A stretch of 64,000 nucleotides of DNA from Mixta intestinalis (GTDB lineage: Bacteria > Pseudomonadota > Gammaproteobacteria > Enterobacterales > Enterobacteriaceae): NCBI RefSeq assembly GCF_009914055.1, contig NZ_CP028271.1, forward strand, positions 248,001 to 312,000. Direction: 5' to 3'. The notes beneath the pieces are model-generated. The model worked only from the letters and a program-made list of their open reading frames with translations, was not told where the DNA came from and ran no database searches. Of this stretch, positions 54,482 through 62,476 are shown one piece after another. The position numbers were made by a program, and so were the translations under genes. Position 1 is the first letter of the stretch, and each line of letters starts with the position of its first letter.

Positions 54482-55609
54482 ATGAAAGGCAAAATCATCC
54501 CGCTGGATTTTCGTCATCAGACAGACAGCGAGACCGGTCACGAGGTGATCCGGATGACGCCTCCCCACATTATTTGTCACCGAAACTACTTTTATCAGAA
54601 GTGCTTCACCAACGATGGTCAAAAGCTGATTTTTGGCGGCGCGTTTGAAGGGCACTGGAACTACTACCTGTTAGATCTGCAACAGCAACAGGCAACGCAG
54701 CTGACTGAAGGCGCGGGCGACAATACCTTTGGCGGCTTCCTGTCAGCGGACGATCGGAGCCTGTGGTATGTAAAAAATCAGCGTCAGCTGCGTCAGGTCT
54801 GCCTGCACAGCTTTGAAGAACGCGTGGTGTATGAAGTGGATGCTGACTGGGTGGCGTATGGCACCTGGGTGGCGAACAGCGACTGCACCAGGCTGGTGGG
54901 GATTGAGATCAAAGCCAGCGACTGGCAGCCGCTGACCGACTGGCGTAAATTCCGGGATTTCTATTTCACCAACCCGGAATGTCGGTTAATCAGCATCGAT
55001 CTGACCACCGGCGAACAGCGCACCCTGTTACAGGAAAAACGCTGGCTGGGCCATCCGATCTATCGTCCTTTTGACGATCGTACCGTTGCTTTTTGTCATG
55101 AAGGCCCGCGTGACGCTATCGACGCCCGCATGTGGTTGATTAATGAGGATGGCACGCAGATGCGTAAAGTGCGTCAGCATCAGCCCGGCGAGAGCTTTAC
55201 CCACGAATTTTGGGTGCCGGATGGCTCCGCGCTTTACTATGTGGCGCATCAGGAAAACGATCCGCACCGCTATCTGTTCAGTGCCGATCCGCAGACGCTG
55301 GATAACCGCCAGCTGATGGCGATTCCGCCCTGTTCGCATCTGATGAGCAACCACGATGGCTCGCTAATCGTGGGCGATGGTGCGCCGCATAATACCGGCG
55401 ATATCAGCCTCAACGATCCCTTTATCTGGGTATTCAATATCCAGGACGGCAGCCAGACCGCTATCTGTCGCCACGATACCAGCTGGAAAGTGCTGGACGG
55501 CGATCGTCAGGTCACCCATCCGCATCCGTCATTCTCTCCGGACAACCAGTGGGTGCTGTTTACCTCTGATAAAGAAGGCATGCCCGCGCTCTATCTGGCG
55601 CGCGTGTAA
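54482..55609 (+). CDS. ogl: Oligogalacturonide lyase, copy 1 (PL22)
   Basis: A 375-residue cytosolic beta-propeller lyase of family PL22. It splits unsaturated digalacturonate and short oligomers to 5-keto-4-deoxyuronate. Metal and catalytic residues of the family are present: His in FTHEFWVPDG, His in CSHLMSN and Gln/His/His in RQVTHPHPSFSPD. It is co-oriented with togMNAB but behind a terminator. It clearly resembles the second copy at 57190; it is 16 residues shorter, mainly at the C-terminus and in a loop. Confidence 0.93.
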   Translation: MKGKIIPLDFRHQTDSETGHEVIRMTPPHIICHRNYFYQKCFTNDGQKLIFGGAFEGHWNYYLLDLQQQQATQLTEGAGDNTFGGFLSADDRSLWYVKNQRQLRQVCLHSFEERVVYEVDADWVAYGTWVANSDCTRLVGIEIKASDWQPLTDWRKFRDFYFTNPECRLISIDLTTGEQRTLLQEKRWLGHPIYRPFDDRTVAFCHEGPRDAIDARMWLINEDGTQMRKVRQHQPGESFTHEFWVPDGSALYYVAHQENDPHRYLFSADPQTLDNRQLMAIPPCSHLMSNHDGSLIVGDGAPHNTGDISLNDPFIWVFNIQDGSQTAICRHDTSWKVLDGDRQVTHPHPSFSPDNQWVLFTSDKEGMPALYLARV

Positions 55610-55618
55610 TGCGTCCAT

Positions 55619-55647
55619 AAAAAAAGCCCCCGCTGATTGGCGGGGGC
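55619..55647 (-). terminator. Terminator between ogl and kduD
   Basis: An 8-bp stem GCCCCCGC / GCGGGGGC with a 6-base loop. Read leftwards it ends in a run of seven T and serves kduD; it may also stop the convergent ogl. Confidence 0.9.
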
Positions 55648-55676
55648 GATTTATATCAGAAGAGCAGGGGTAAGAA

Positions 55677-56438
55677 TTAGCGAGCCAGCCAGCCGCCGTC
55701 AACAGCGATGGTGTAGCCGTTGATGTAGTCAGATGCGCTGGAAGCCAGGAACACGATCGGACCCATCAGATCGCTCGGCAGACCCCAACGACCCGCCGGG
55801 ATACGATCCAGAATTTCTGCGCTACGCTGCTCATCAGCACGCAGCTGCTGGGTGTTGTTGGTAGCCATGTAGCCCGGTGCGATGGCGTTAACATTGATGC
55901 CGTGTTTCGCCCATTCGTTCGCCAGCAGACGGGTTACGCCCATTACGCCGCTCTTAGAGGCGGTGTAAGACGGTACGCGGATGCCGCCCTGGAAAGAAAG
56001 CATAGAGGCGATGTTAATGATTTTGCCGCCGTTGCCCTGGTTGATAAAGTGTTTTGCTGCTGCCTGAGACATGAAGAACACCGCTTTGATGTTCAGGTTC
56101 ATGACGTCGTCCCAGTCTTTTTCGCTGAATTCGATCGCATCCTGACGACGGATCAGACCCGCATTGTTAACCAGAATATCGATATGACCGAATTCAGCCA
56201 CCGCCTGATCCAGCAGCGCCGGGATACAATCAATCTGACGCAGGTCAGCGGTCAGGTTGAGGAAACGGCGGCCCAGGGCAGTTACGCGTTCGATAGTTTC
56301 AGTCGGCTCAACGATGTTGATGCCCACGATATCACAGCCCGCTTCCGCCAGGCCCAACGCCATACCCTGACCTAAACCGGTATCGCAACCAGATACCACA
56401 GCAACTTTACCTGCAAGAGAAAATGTATCGAGAATCAT
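55677..56438 (-). CDS. kduD: 2-dehydro-3-deoxy-D-gluconate 5-dehydrogenase KduD
   Basis: A 253-residue short-chain dehydrogenase, the same length as E. coli KduD. The NAD site is VVSGCDTGLGQGMALGLA (about 14–31), NNAGLIRR follows near 90, and the catalytic Tyr-Lys is in SYTASKSGVMG near 155–165. It reduces 2,5-diketo-3-deoxygluconate to 2-keto-3-deoxygluconate, the inducer that releases KdgR. It follows the decayed kduI on the same strand, the remains of the usual kduID operon, with a KdgR box upstream. Confidence 0.96.
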   Translation of the reverse strand: MILDTFSLAGKVAVVSGCDTGLGQGMALGLAEAGCDIVGINIVEPTETIERVTALGRRFLNLTADLRQIDCIPALLDQAVAEFGHIDILVNNAGLIRRQDAIEFSEKDWDDVMNLNIKAVFFMSQAAAKHFINQGNGGKIINIASMLSFQGGIRVPSYTASKSGVMGVTRLLANEWAKHGINVNAIAPGYMATNNTQQLRADEQRSAEILDRIPAGRWGLPSDLMGPIVFLASSASDYINGYTIAVDGGWLAR

Positions 56439-56504
56439 AATCTTTTCCTTTATCTTTCAGCGCCTGTTTTGGACAGGCAGGGGTCTGTTTATGCTCGCCC
56501 GCGA

Positions 56505-56857
56505 CTAACGCAGATCCTGAGTGGCAAGGCACTTCTCGCCATCAAAGACCTGATATCACCCACCATCCTCCAAATGAAGGTGTGTTCGTGGGTGCCAACG
56601 CTCAAGTGAATAGACCAACTCGGCGAAATCACGGCCTGCTCGTTGTGCATCACAATGTGATGCGTTTCCTGCGGTTTCCCCAGCATGTGAAACGCACAGG
56701 CGTCTTCATCCATATTGAAGTAGAAGGAGACTTCCGTCCGGCGTTCGTGGGGATGGCAGGTTTCGGGAACATCCGGAGCGAAATAGTTATCGCGACTCAA
56801 GCGCCGCTGTGCTTTTCCTGATGCGGTAATCTTATCCTTACCGAAACGGTATTTCAA
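56505..56857 (-). pseudogene. kduI: kduI remnant (5-keto-4-deoxyuronate isomerase)
   Basis: The frame from 56857 encodes only the C-terminal half of KduI. Compared with the 278-residue enzyme, about the first 140 residues are missing. A further ~20 residues between PDVPETC and HPHERRTEV are deleted. A frameshift follows TFIWRMVGDI, after which the true C-terminus (QVFDG...ATQDLR, stop at 56505–56507) continues in another frame; the shifted frame runs on to 56489. The well-kept part includes FYFNMDEDACAFHMLGKPQE and NEQAVISPSWSIH. Zinc-site residues of HxHxxE survive, but the barrel cannot form. The upstream KdgR box is intact, so decay seems recent. Confidence 0.9.
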
Positions 56858-56861
56858 TTAT

Positions 56862-56884
56862 AATTAAAACACTGTTTCATTTTT
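56862..56884 (-). promoter_or_regulatory. KdgR-like operator upstream of kduID
   Basis: AATTAAAACACTGTTTCATT has the AAAAC-N3-GTTTCA core of the KdgR box. It lies five bases upstream of the kduI remnant and probably still controls kduD. Confidence 0.72.
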
Positions 56885-57093
56885 TCTGCCTGATTATATC
56901 AAAATTGCAAATCAGATCACGGTTAATCCAGCGGCAAATAACCGATCAGAAAAATAAGCCCATGATAAATATGGTGTTGTTAAAGCATTACAATTTTTCA
57001 GAGTAATATGTAAAGAAAGCACCAGAGGACAAACCCCTGTTCTTGCTGCATTAAATTGCCAACCTGTCACAAAGTGCGCTGGCTGTCACATAC

Positions 57094-57117
57094 AATGAAA
57101 CGTTGTTTTGATAAAAT
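57094..57117 (+). promoter_or_regulatory. KdgR-like operator upstream of ogl copy 2
   Basis: AATGAAACGTTGTTTTGATA fits the KdgR box. It is followed, about 75 bases on, by the ogl start. A partial CRP-like site (TGCGCTGGCTGTCACA, 57075–57090) precedes it. Confidence 0.75.
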
Positions 57118-57189
57118 CGCACTCTATTTTTAAAACCATCAAAAACGGAGTGGTTCGCCTCTCCGGACAGTTAGCATAAGGAGTGCAAC

Positions 57190-58365
57190 ATGGCTAAAGG
57201 CATGCGGGTTAAGCTTCAGTATGAGGTCAGCCACGATCCGGATACCGGTGCGGAAATTACCCGTCTGACACCGCCAGAGGTGACCTGTCACCGTAATTAC
57301 TTCTATCAGAAGTGTTTCTTCAATGATGGCAGCCATCTGCTGTTTGCCGGTGAGTTTGACGGCAACTGGAACTACTATTTACTGGATATCGCCAATGCCG
57401 AAGCTATCCAGCTGACGGAAGGCGCAGGGGACAACACCTTCGGTGGCTTCCTCTCTCCGGATGACAAATCCTTCTACTATGTGAAGAACGATCGCACCCT
57501 GCTGGAGGTGGATCTGAAAACGCTGGTGGAACGCGAAGTCTATCGTGTCTCTGACGACTGGGTGGGCTATGGCACCTGGGTTGCCAACAGCGACTGCACT
57601 AAGCTGGTAGGCATTGAAATTGCCAAAAGTGACTGGACGCCGCTTAACGACTGGAAAATTTTCCACGACTTTTTCCACAAAGGCCCGCATTGCCGCCTGC
57701 TGCGTGTGGATCTGAAAACGGGTGAAAGCTCCGTTATCCACGAAGAGCGCAAATGGCTTGGTCATCCTATCTATCGTCCTTTCGATGACAATACCGTTGC
57801 CTTCTGCCATGAAGGTCCGCACGATCTGGTGGATGCGCGGATGTGGATGGTTAACGAAGACGGCAGCAACGTGCGTAAAGTGAAAGAGCACGCGGAAGGC
57901 GAAAGCTGCACCCACGAATTCTGGGTACCGAACGGATCGGCGCTGGTTTATGTCTCTTACCTGAAAGGGCAGCAGGGCCGTACCATCTACAGCTATAATC
58001 CCGATAACGGCAGCAATGAAGCGGTAATGCAGATGCCAGCGTGTTCGCACCTGATGAGTAACTTTGACGGTACGCTGTTGGTTGGCGATGGCTCCGGGAC
58101 GCCGGTGGATGTGAAAGACACCAGCGGCTATACCATCGATAACGATCCCTATCTGTATGTCTTTGACGTGGCGAAAAAAGCGCATTTCCGCGTGGCCCGC
58201 CATGACACTTCCTGGGCTACCGTGGCTAACAGCCGTCAGGTTACCCATCCACATCCGTCCTTTACGCCGGACGACAGCGCGGTTCTGTTCAGTTCTGACA
58301 AAGATGGTAAACCCGCCATCTATATTGCGAAGCTGCCGCAGCAGCGTGAATATCTGCAAGCCTGA
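57190..58365 (+). CDS. ogl: Oligogalacturonide lyase, copy 2 (PL22)
   Basis: A 391-residue PL22 lyase, about the length of the Dickeya enzyme (388). Family residues are intact: His in CTHEFWVPNG, His in CSHLMSNFDG and Gln/His/His in RQVTHPHPSFTPD. AAGGAGTG precedes the ATG. It is monocistronic, with its own KdgR/CRP-type promoter and terminator, and is divergent from kduID. With its standard length and promoter this copy looks like the ancestral ogl; copy 1 lies in the tog operon. Confidence 0.94.
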   Translation: MAKGMRVKLQYEVSHDPDTGAEITRLTPPEVTCHRNYFYQKCFFNDGSHLLFAGEFDGNWNYYLLDIANAEAIQLTEGAGDNTFGGFLSPDDKSFYYVKNDRTLLEVDLKTLVEREVYRVSDDWVGYGTWVANSDCTKLVGIEIAKSDWTPLNDWKIFHDFFHKGPHCRLLRVDLKTGESSVIHEERKWLGHPIYRPFDDNTVAFCHEGPHDLVDARMWMVNEDGSNVRKVKEHAEGESCTHEFWVPNGSALVYVSYLKGQQGRTIYSYNPDNGSNEAVMQMPACSHLMSNFDGTLLVGDGSGTPVDVKDTSGYTIDNDPYLYVFDVAKKAHFRVARHDTSWATVANSRQVTHPHPSFTPDDSAVLFSSDKDGKPAIYIAKLPQQREYLQA

Positions 58366-58395
58366 ATCTGAATGCCTTTTTTATATTTTGCGCTT

Positions 58396-58418
58396 AGCCC
58401 TCTTCGGAGGGCTTTTTT
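58396..58418 (+). terminator. Terminator of ogl copy 2
   Basis: Stem AGCCCTC / GAGGGCT closed by a TTCG tetraloop and followed by six T. Confidence 0.93.
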
Positions 58419-58729
58419 ATAGCAGGCGTTCAGTAATCATCGTCTGTTTCACCGATCATAAATTAAACCAGCCAGTGCATATTGTGTATAACTTAAGCAC
58501 TTTATTATAACGATCGATTAAAACGATCATTTTTTTGTTATTGATCGCTCATATCAATTATCACCATGCCAGGAATAGGGTTATTATACTATTCGCCAAC
58601 ACCAGGGCACCTGAAAGCGAAGTCAATATTCTTAACCATTATAAGCAAAGTAACATTAGTTTTTATTATTGTTTTAATGCTCAATGACAATAACGAATCT
58701 AATGCTTTAACGCTAAAAATAAGTAAACC

Positions 58730-58763
58730 AGCCCTGACGGTATGCTGTCGTCAGGGCTTTTTA
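58730..58763 (+). terminator. Orphan intrinsic terminator, possible end of a small RNA
   Basis: A perfect 10-bp stem AGCCCTGACG / CGTCAGGGCT with a 8-base loop and five T. There is no rightward gene between it and the ogl terminator at 58396–58418. The 310 A+T-rich bases between hold no supported coding frame; an 87-codon frame here reads through the terminator and is rejected. A short RNA starting near 58600 (TATACT at about 58593–58600 could be its -10 box) is possible. Confidence 0.75.
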
Positions 58764-58965
58764 ACTTTTATAATGCTATTAAATTCTCACGTTACCGTTC
58801 TGAGCCAGAATATCTGTGATTGCTGGTGATAATATGAAAGCCAAAATTACGGTTTCATTTTATTTTCCTCAGGGTAAGGGGAATAAGACTGGCTTTTATC
58901 AGCTTCGTGCGGTGCCGCCAGCGCGGAATAGCCATAATGTCTGGCGGCACGGTAAGCTGGCACAG

Positions 58966-60414
58966 TTACGCTATTCCAATAAGTTTCATCCACATACCGC
59001 CAGCTGCCAGCCAGATAACAACAGAGATAAGGGATAACACAAAGCTAACGCCCCACCACTGGCCGGTAGAGTTATAGCCGGAACCGAACAGCGCCGGGCC
59101 GGGACCGCCAGAATACTGAGTCAGTCCCATCGACAGGTTAGAGGTATAACCCAGCGTTAGGGCTGCGAGCAACGGTGGTACGCCGACCGAAATCGAAACC
59201 GCTAAAAAGGCCAGGTACATTGCAGAGATATGCGCCATTGCTGAAGCAAAGAAATAGCGCGTATAGAAATAGACCAGAACCAACATCAGGAAAACCAGCA
59301 GCCAGTCAACGTGCCCGATGTAAATAACCATCTCCTGAGAAATCCAGCTAATCATGCCATATTTATTCAGCGCGTTAGCCATCATCACCAGCACGGCAAA
59401 CCAGAACATCGTATCCCAGGCCGTTTTTTCTTCAATGATGTTTTTCCATGACATGATATTGCTCAGCAGCAAAATGACCAGGCCGATAAAGGCGGATAAG
59501 GTGGCCGGGATATGGAAAAAGATATCTCCAACGGTCCAGAGCACGATTAACAAGATAAAATCACAGGCAAGAATTTTCTCGGCAAACGACATCGGCCCCA
59601 TCTTGCGCAGCTCTTCGCGAGCGATACCGGGAATCTGAGGCGTTTTCTTTAGCTCAGGCGGGTAGATGAAATAGAGGCAGAGAGGGATAAAAATCAGCGA
59701 CAGCAGGCCAGGAACAATAGCGCCCAGACACCAGGTAACCCAGTTAATCACAATGCCCTGACTTAACGCGAGTTCAGCAATAAGCGGGTTACCTGCCATT
59801 GCCGTCAGAAACATCGCACAAATAATGGCATCAATTTGTGAAACGCAGATCATTAAAAACGCACCCGCTCTTCTCGCCGTTGGCCCTGGTTCAGACTGAT
59901 ATGCCGACGCAATTGACTGCGTCACAGGATACATAATACCGCCGCCGCGTGCAGAGGCTGATGGAATACCCGGCCCCAGTACCATATCGGATAAGGCCAG
60001 CCCATAGGCAACGCCTAGCATGCTGTAGCCGCACCTGGAGATAAACCACAGCGCGATGCGTCGTCCCAGCCCGGTTTTAATCACCGCACGTGAAATAAAC
60101 ATAGCAATACCGATTAGCCAGATGGTGCCATTGGCAAAGCCTGACAGCGCGGCGACGTTATCTGGACCTGCGCCGGTAAGCGGCGTCAGGCCCGTCATCG
60201 CCGATATAACCAGGGCCACCATCGTCACCGCACCCATTGGCATCACCTTGAGAATGATGGCAACAATGGTCGCGGCAAACAGCGCAAACATATGCCAGGC
60301 TTTAATATCAAGCCCTTCAGGCGGTGGAATAAACCAAATTAAAAAACCGATAAAAAGCGTCATGGCTGCTTTCCATAGCGGAAATGCCAGTTTTACCTGT
60401 ACTTGCTCATCCAT
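58966..60414 (-). CDS. DASS-family anion:sodium symporter
   Basis: A 482-residue inner-membrane transporter of the divalent anion:sodium symporter family (CitT, TtdT, YbhI group). About 11–12 hydrophobic segments can be read. Family stretches include SRAVIKTGLGRRIALWFI, LGPGIPSASARGGGIMYP, and SNLSMGLTQYSGGPGPALFG with the second SNT-like substrate motif. The likely cargo is a di- or tricarboxylate; the exact substrate is not clear. It stands beside the pectin region, but no KdgR box is seen, so a link is unproven. Confidence 0.9.
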   Translation of the reverse strand: MDEQVQVKLAFPLWKAAMTLFIGFLIWFIPPPEGLDIKAWHMFALFAATIVAIILKVMPMGAVTMVALVISAMTGLTPLTGAGPDNVAALSGFANGTIWLIGIAMFISRAVIKTGLGRRIALWFISRCGYSMLGVAYGLALSDMVLGPGIPSASARGGGIMYPVTQSIASAYQSEPGPTARRAGAFLMICVSQIDAIICAMFLTAMAGNPLIAELALSQGIVINWVTWCLGAIVPGLLSLIFIPLCLYFIYPPELKKTPQIPGIAREELRKMGPMSFAEKILACDFILLIVLWTVGDIFFHIPATLSAFIGLVILLLSNIMSWKNIIEEKTAWDTMFWFAVLVMMANALNKYGMISWISQEMVIYIGHVDWLLVFLMLVLVYFYTRYFFASAMAHISAMYLAFLAVSISVGVPPLLAALTLGYTSNLSMGLTQYSGGPGPALFGSGYNSTGQWWGVSFVLSLISVVIWLAAGGMWMKLIGIA

Positions 60415-60706
60415 ATTATTTTCTCTGTTAATGATCCCTGGCCTCTTTAAAACGTAAGCCCGCGTTGACGTTTGAGTGATATCAATTTCTCCTCTTGTTT
60501 ATAAAGTGAAGTTTTCGAAAAGAAATTTAGTGCGTTGGTTTTATTGATGCTGGTAGAGTTGTAGATAACACATCGAATAAAATTTTTCACTGAACGTGGC
60601 GGGATCGTCGGGAAAAGCAGCCTCCGTAGAGGGAGATCTCAACCGTTGATGCAGTATGGACGTTTTCGCAGTGGATTATTGAGCGGTTAAATAACAGGAG
60701 CCAATT

Positions 60707-61003
60707 ATGATTAATTTGAAAGATATTGAAGATCTCATCATTACCTGGGAGGGAGAGGCGGAAGAAAATGTAAACCTGAGCGGTGTCAGAGGCTCGAGCG
60801 AGTGGAAGTATGAGACTGACGAGTACATTCGAAAACATCACGGCGATGAGGCGAATCGACTCATTCGACGTTTAGACGAAGAATATAACACTCTGGGAAG
60901 CGATCATGATGAGTTAACCCCCGATAGCGAAAGAGAAGATGTTGAACACGCCCGAAAGGCTATCGAGGCGCTGTGTGATCGTCTTATGGAATACAAAAAT
61001 TAG
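60707..61003 (+). CDS. Small acidic hypothetical protein
   Basis: A 98-residue highly charged protein, MINLKDIEDLIITWEGEAEE to IEALCDRLMEYKN, rich in Glu and Asp and mostly helical by appearance. No signal peptide or membrane segment. ACAGGAG at a good distance from the ATG supports translation. I do not recognise the family. It is divergent from the DASS transporter gene. Confidence 0.7.
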   Translation: MINLKDIEDLIITWEGEAEENVNLSGVRGSSEWKYETDEYIRKHHGDEANRLIRRLDEEYNTLGSDHDELTPDSEREDVEHARKAIEALCDRLMEYKN

Positions 61004-61165
61004 ATAGCGCTCCAGCGCTGAAAATCCTTGCTCAGATACGCGCCTTATCAACTGTGGATTTTGTGAATAATGCCGCAGCACGTCCTGTCATTGTCTGTAT
61101 GGTGAAGCTTTCTGCTGCGCTGTGAAAGCAGCGGCAATGCTTTTCTATTTAACAGGACAGTGAGT

Positions 61166-62335
61166 ATGAAGCACGAAGTGGAATGGCGGCAGCTTGCCCA
61201 ACAAATAGCTGACTGGCGCGCCGCGATTCATCGATATCCAGAGCTATCGCACGAAGAATTTGTCACCACCGATTATATTGTTCAGCAGCTATCCGCATAT
61301 CCTCAACTACAGATCAGCCGCCCGGCAGCAACCGGAGCCGTGGTGCGGCTGAAAGGGGCATTGCCGGGACGGACCATTGCGTTCCGGTGTGATATTGATG
61401 CGTTACCGGTTGAGGAAAAAACGGCGCTGCCTTTTGCTTCGTCACGCCCCGGATTAATGCATGCCTGTGGTCATGATTTTCATACCGCCATGCTGATGGG
61501 GGCCGCCAGCGCGCTGGCGGCACGGCAACAGCAAATTAAGGGCGAAATCGTATTTATCTTCCAGCGCGGTGAAGAAATGTCGCCCGGCGGCGCGAAAGAG
61601 TTGATTGATGCGGGCGTATTAAGTGACGTAGAGATGTTTTTCGCGCTGCACGTCTTGCCAGCGCTGCCGTGCGGCGTGATTGCCCTGAAGCGCGGCATCG
61701 CCACCGCCAATCGCGATACCTTTAATATCTGGCTACGTGGCAAAGGAGGGCACAGCTCAATGCCGCATTTAACGGTCGATCCCTGTATCGCGGCGGCAGA
61801 AGTGGTGCAGGCGCTGCAAACCATCGTTGCGCGTGAAATCAATCCGCGCGAGTCTGCGGTTGTTTCTGTATGCAGCCTGATCTGCGGCGATGGTACCACC
61901 GCGGCAATTCCCAACGATGCCCATATTTGCGGTACTAACCGCACTTTTACGCCCGAAGTGCGCGCGCAGGTCAAAGAGGCGATGACGCGCATCGTGCATG
62001 CCGTGGCTCAGGCGCATCGTTGTGAAGGGGAGATTGTTTTCGATAGCTGGGATTATTCCGCCATCGTCAACGATGAGGCGTTATGCGATATCGCTGCCCA
62101 TGTGGCGCAGGCGCTCTCGCCGGAGGAGAGTTTCCGCGAGGAGCACGATCCGATGTTTGTTGGGGAAGATTTCTCGGAATATCAGGCGCAGGCACCGGTA
62201 TGTTTTGCCTGGCTGGGTGTCGGCAACGGACAGCAGGAACCGCCGCTGCATAACTCCTTTTTCAACCCCGACGAGCGGGCGCTAACGCAGGGCGTAAAAT
62301 ATTATCTGGGGCTGGCAGAGAAACTGGTGATGTAA
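61166..62335 (+). CDS. M20-family amidohydrolase
   Basis: A 389-residue metallopeptidase-fold enzyme of the hippurate/N-acyl-amino-acid hydrolase group (M20D). Metal ligands are visible: MHACGHDFHTAM (about 98–109), FQRGEEMSPGGAKE, ALHVLPALPCG and PLHNSFF near the C-terminus. The dimerisation domain lies in the middle (GKGGHSSMPHLTVDPCIAAA). It removes acyl groups from amino acids or related amides; substrate unknown. The ATG at 61166 follows AGGACA by eight bases; a GTG two codons earlier is possible. Confidence 0.92.
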   Translation: MKHEVEWRQLAQQIADWRAAIHRYPELSHEEFVTTDYIVQQLSAYPQLQISRPAATGAVVRLKGALPGRTIAFRCDIDALPVEEKTALPFASSRPGLMHACGHDFHTAMLMGAASALAARQQQIKGEIVFIFQRGEEMSPGGAKELIDAGVLSDVEMFFALHVLPALPCGVIALKRGIATANRDTFNIWLRGKGGHSSMPHLTVDPCIAAAEVVQALQTIVAREINPRESAVVSVCSLICGDGTTAAIPNDAHICGTNRTFTPEVRAQVKEAMTRIVHAVAQAHRCEGEIVFDSWDYSAIVNDEALCDIAAHVAQALSPEESFREEHDPMFVGEDFSEYQAQAPVCFAWLGVGNGQQEPPLHNSFFNPDERALTQGVKYYLGLAEKLVM

Positions 62336-62415
62336 GCTGTCCGATTGCGTCTGCATCCGCGGTTACGCTGTGGCGTGATAGCATTTCTGCAGGGTTGGTA
62401 TCACTCCCGGTAGTG

Positions 62416-62444
62416 AAAAAAAGGACAGTGCAAACTGTCCTTTT
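62416..62444. terminator. Bidirectional terminator between the amidohydrolase and nifJ
   Basis: Stem AAAAGGACAGT / ACTGTCCTTTT with a GCAA loop. T-runs in both directions serve the convergent genes. Confidence 0.92.
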
Positions 62445-62476
62445 AACAACCGTTATCTGTGTTGAAAAATTAACGT

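Noticed and set aside
58566..58829. Open frame of 87 codons after ogl
   Set aside because: It reads through a perfect intrinsic terminator; the sequence is A+T-driven hydrophobic noise.
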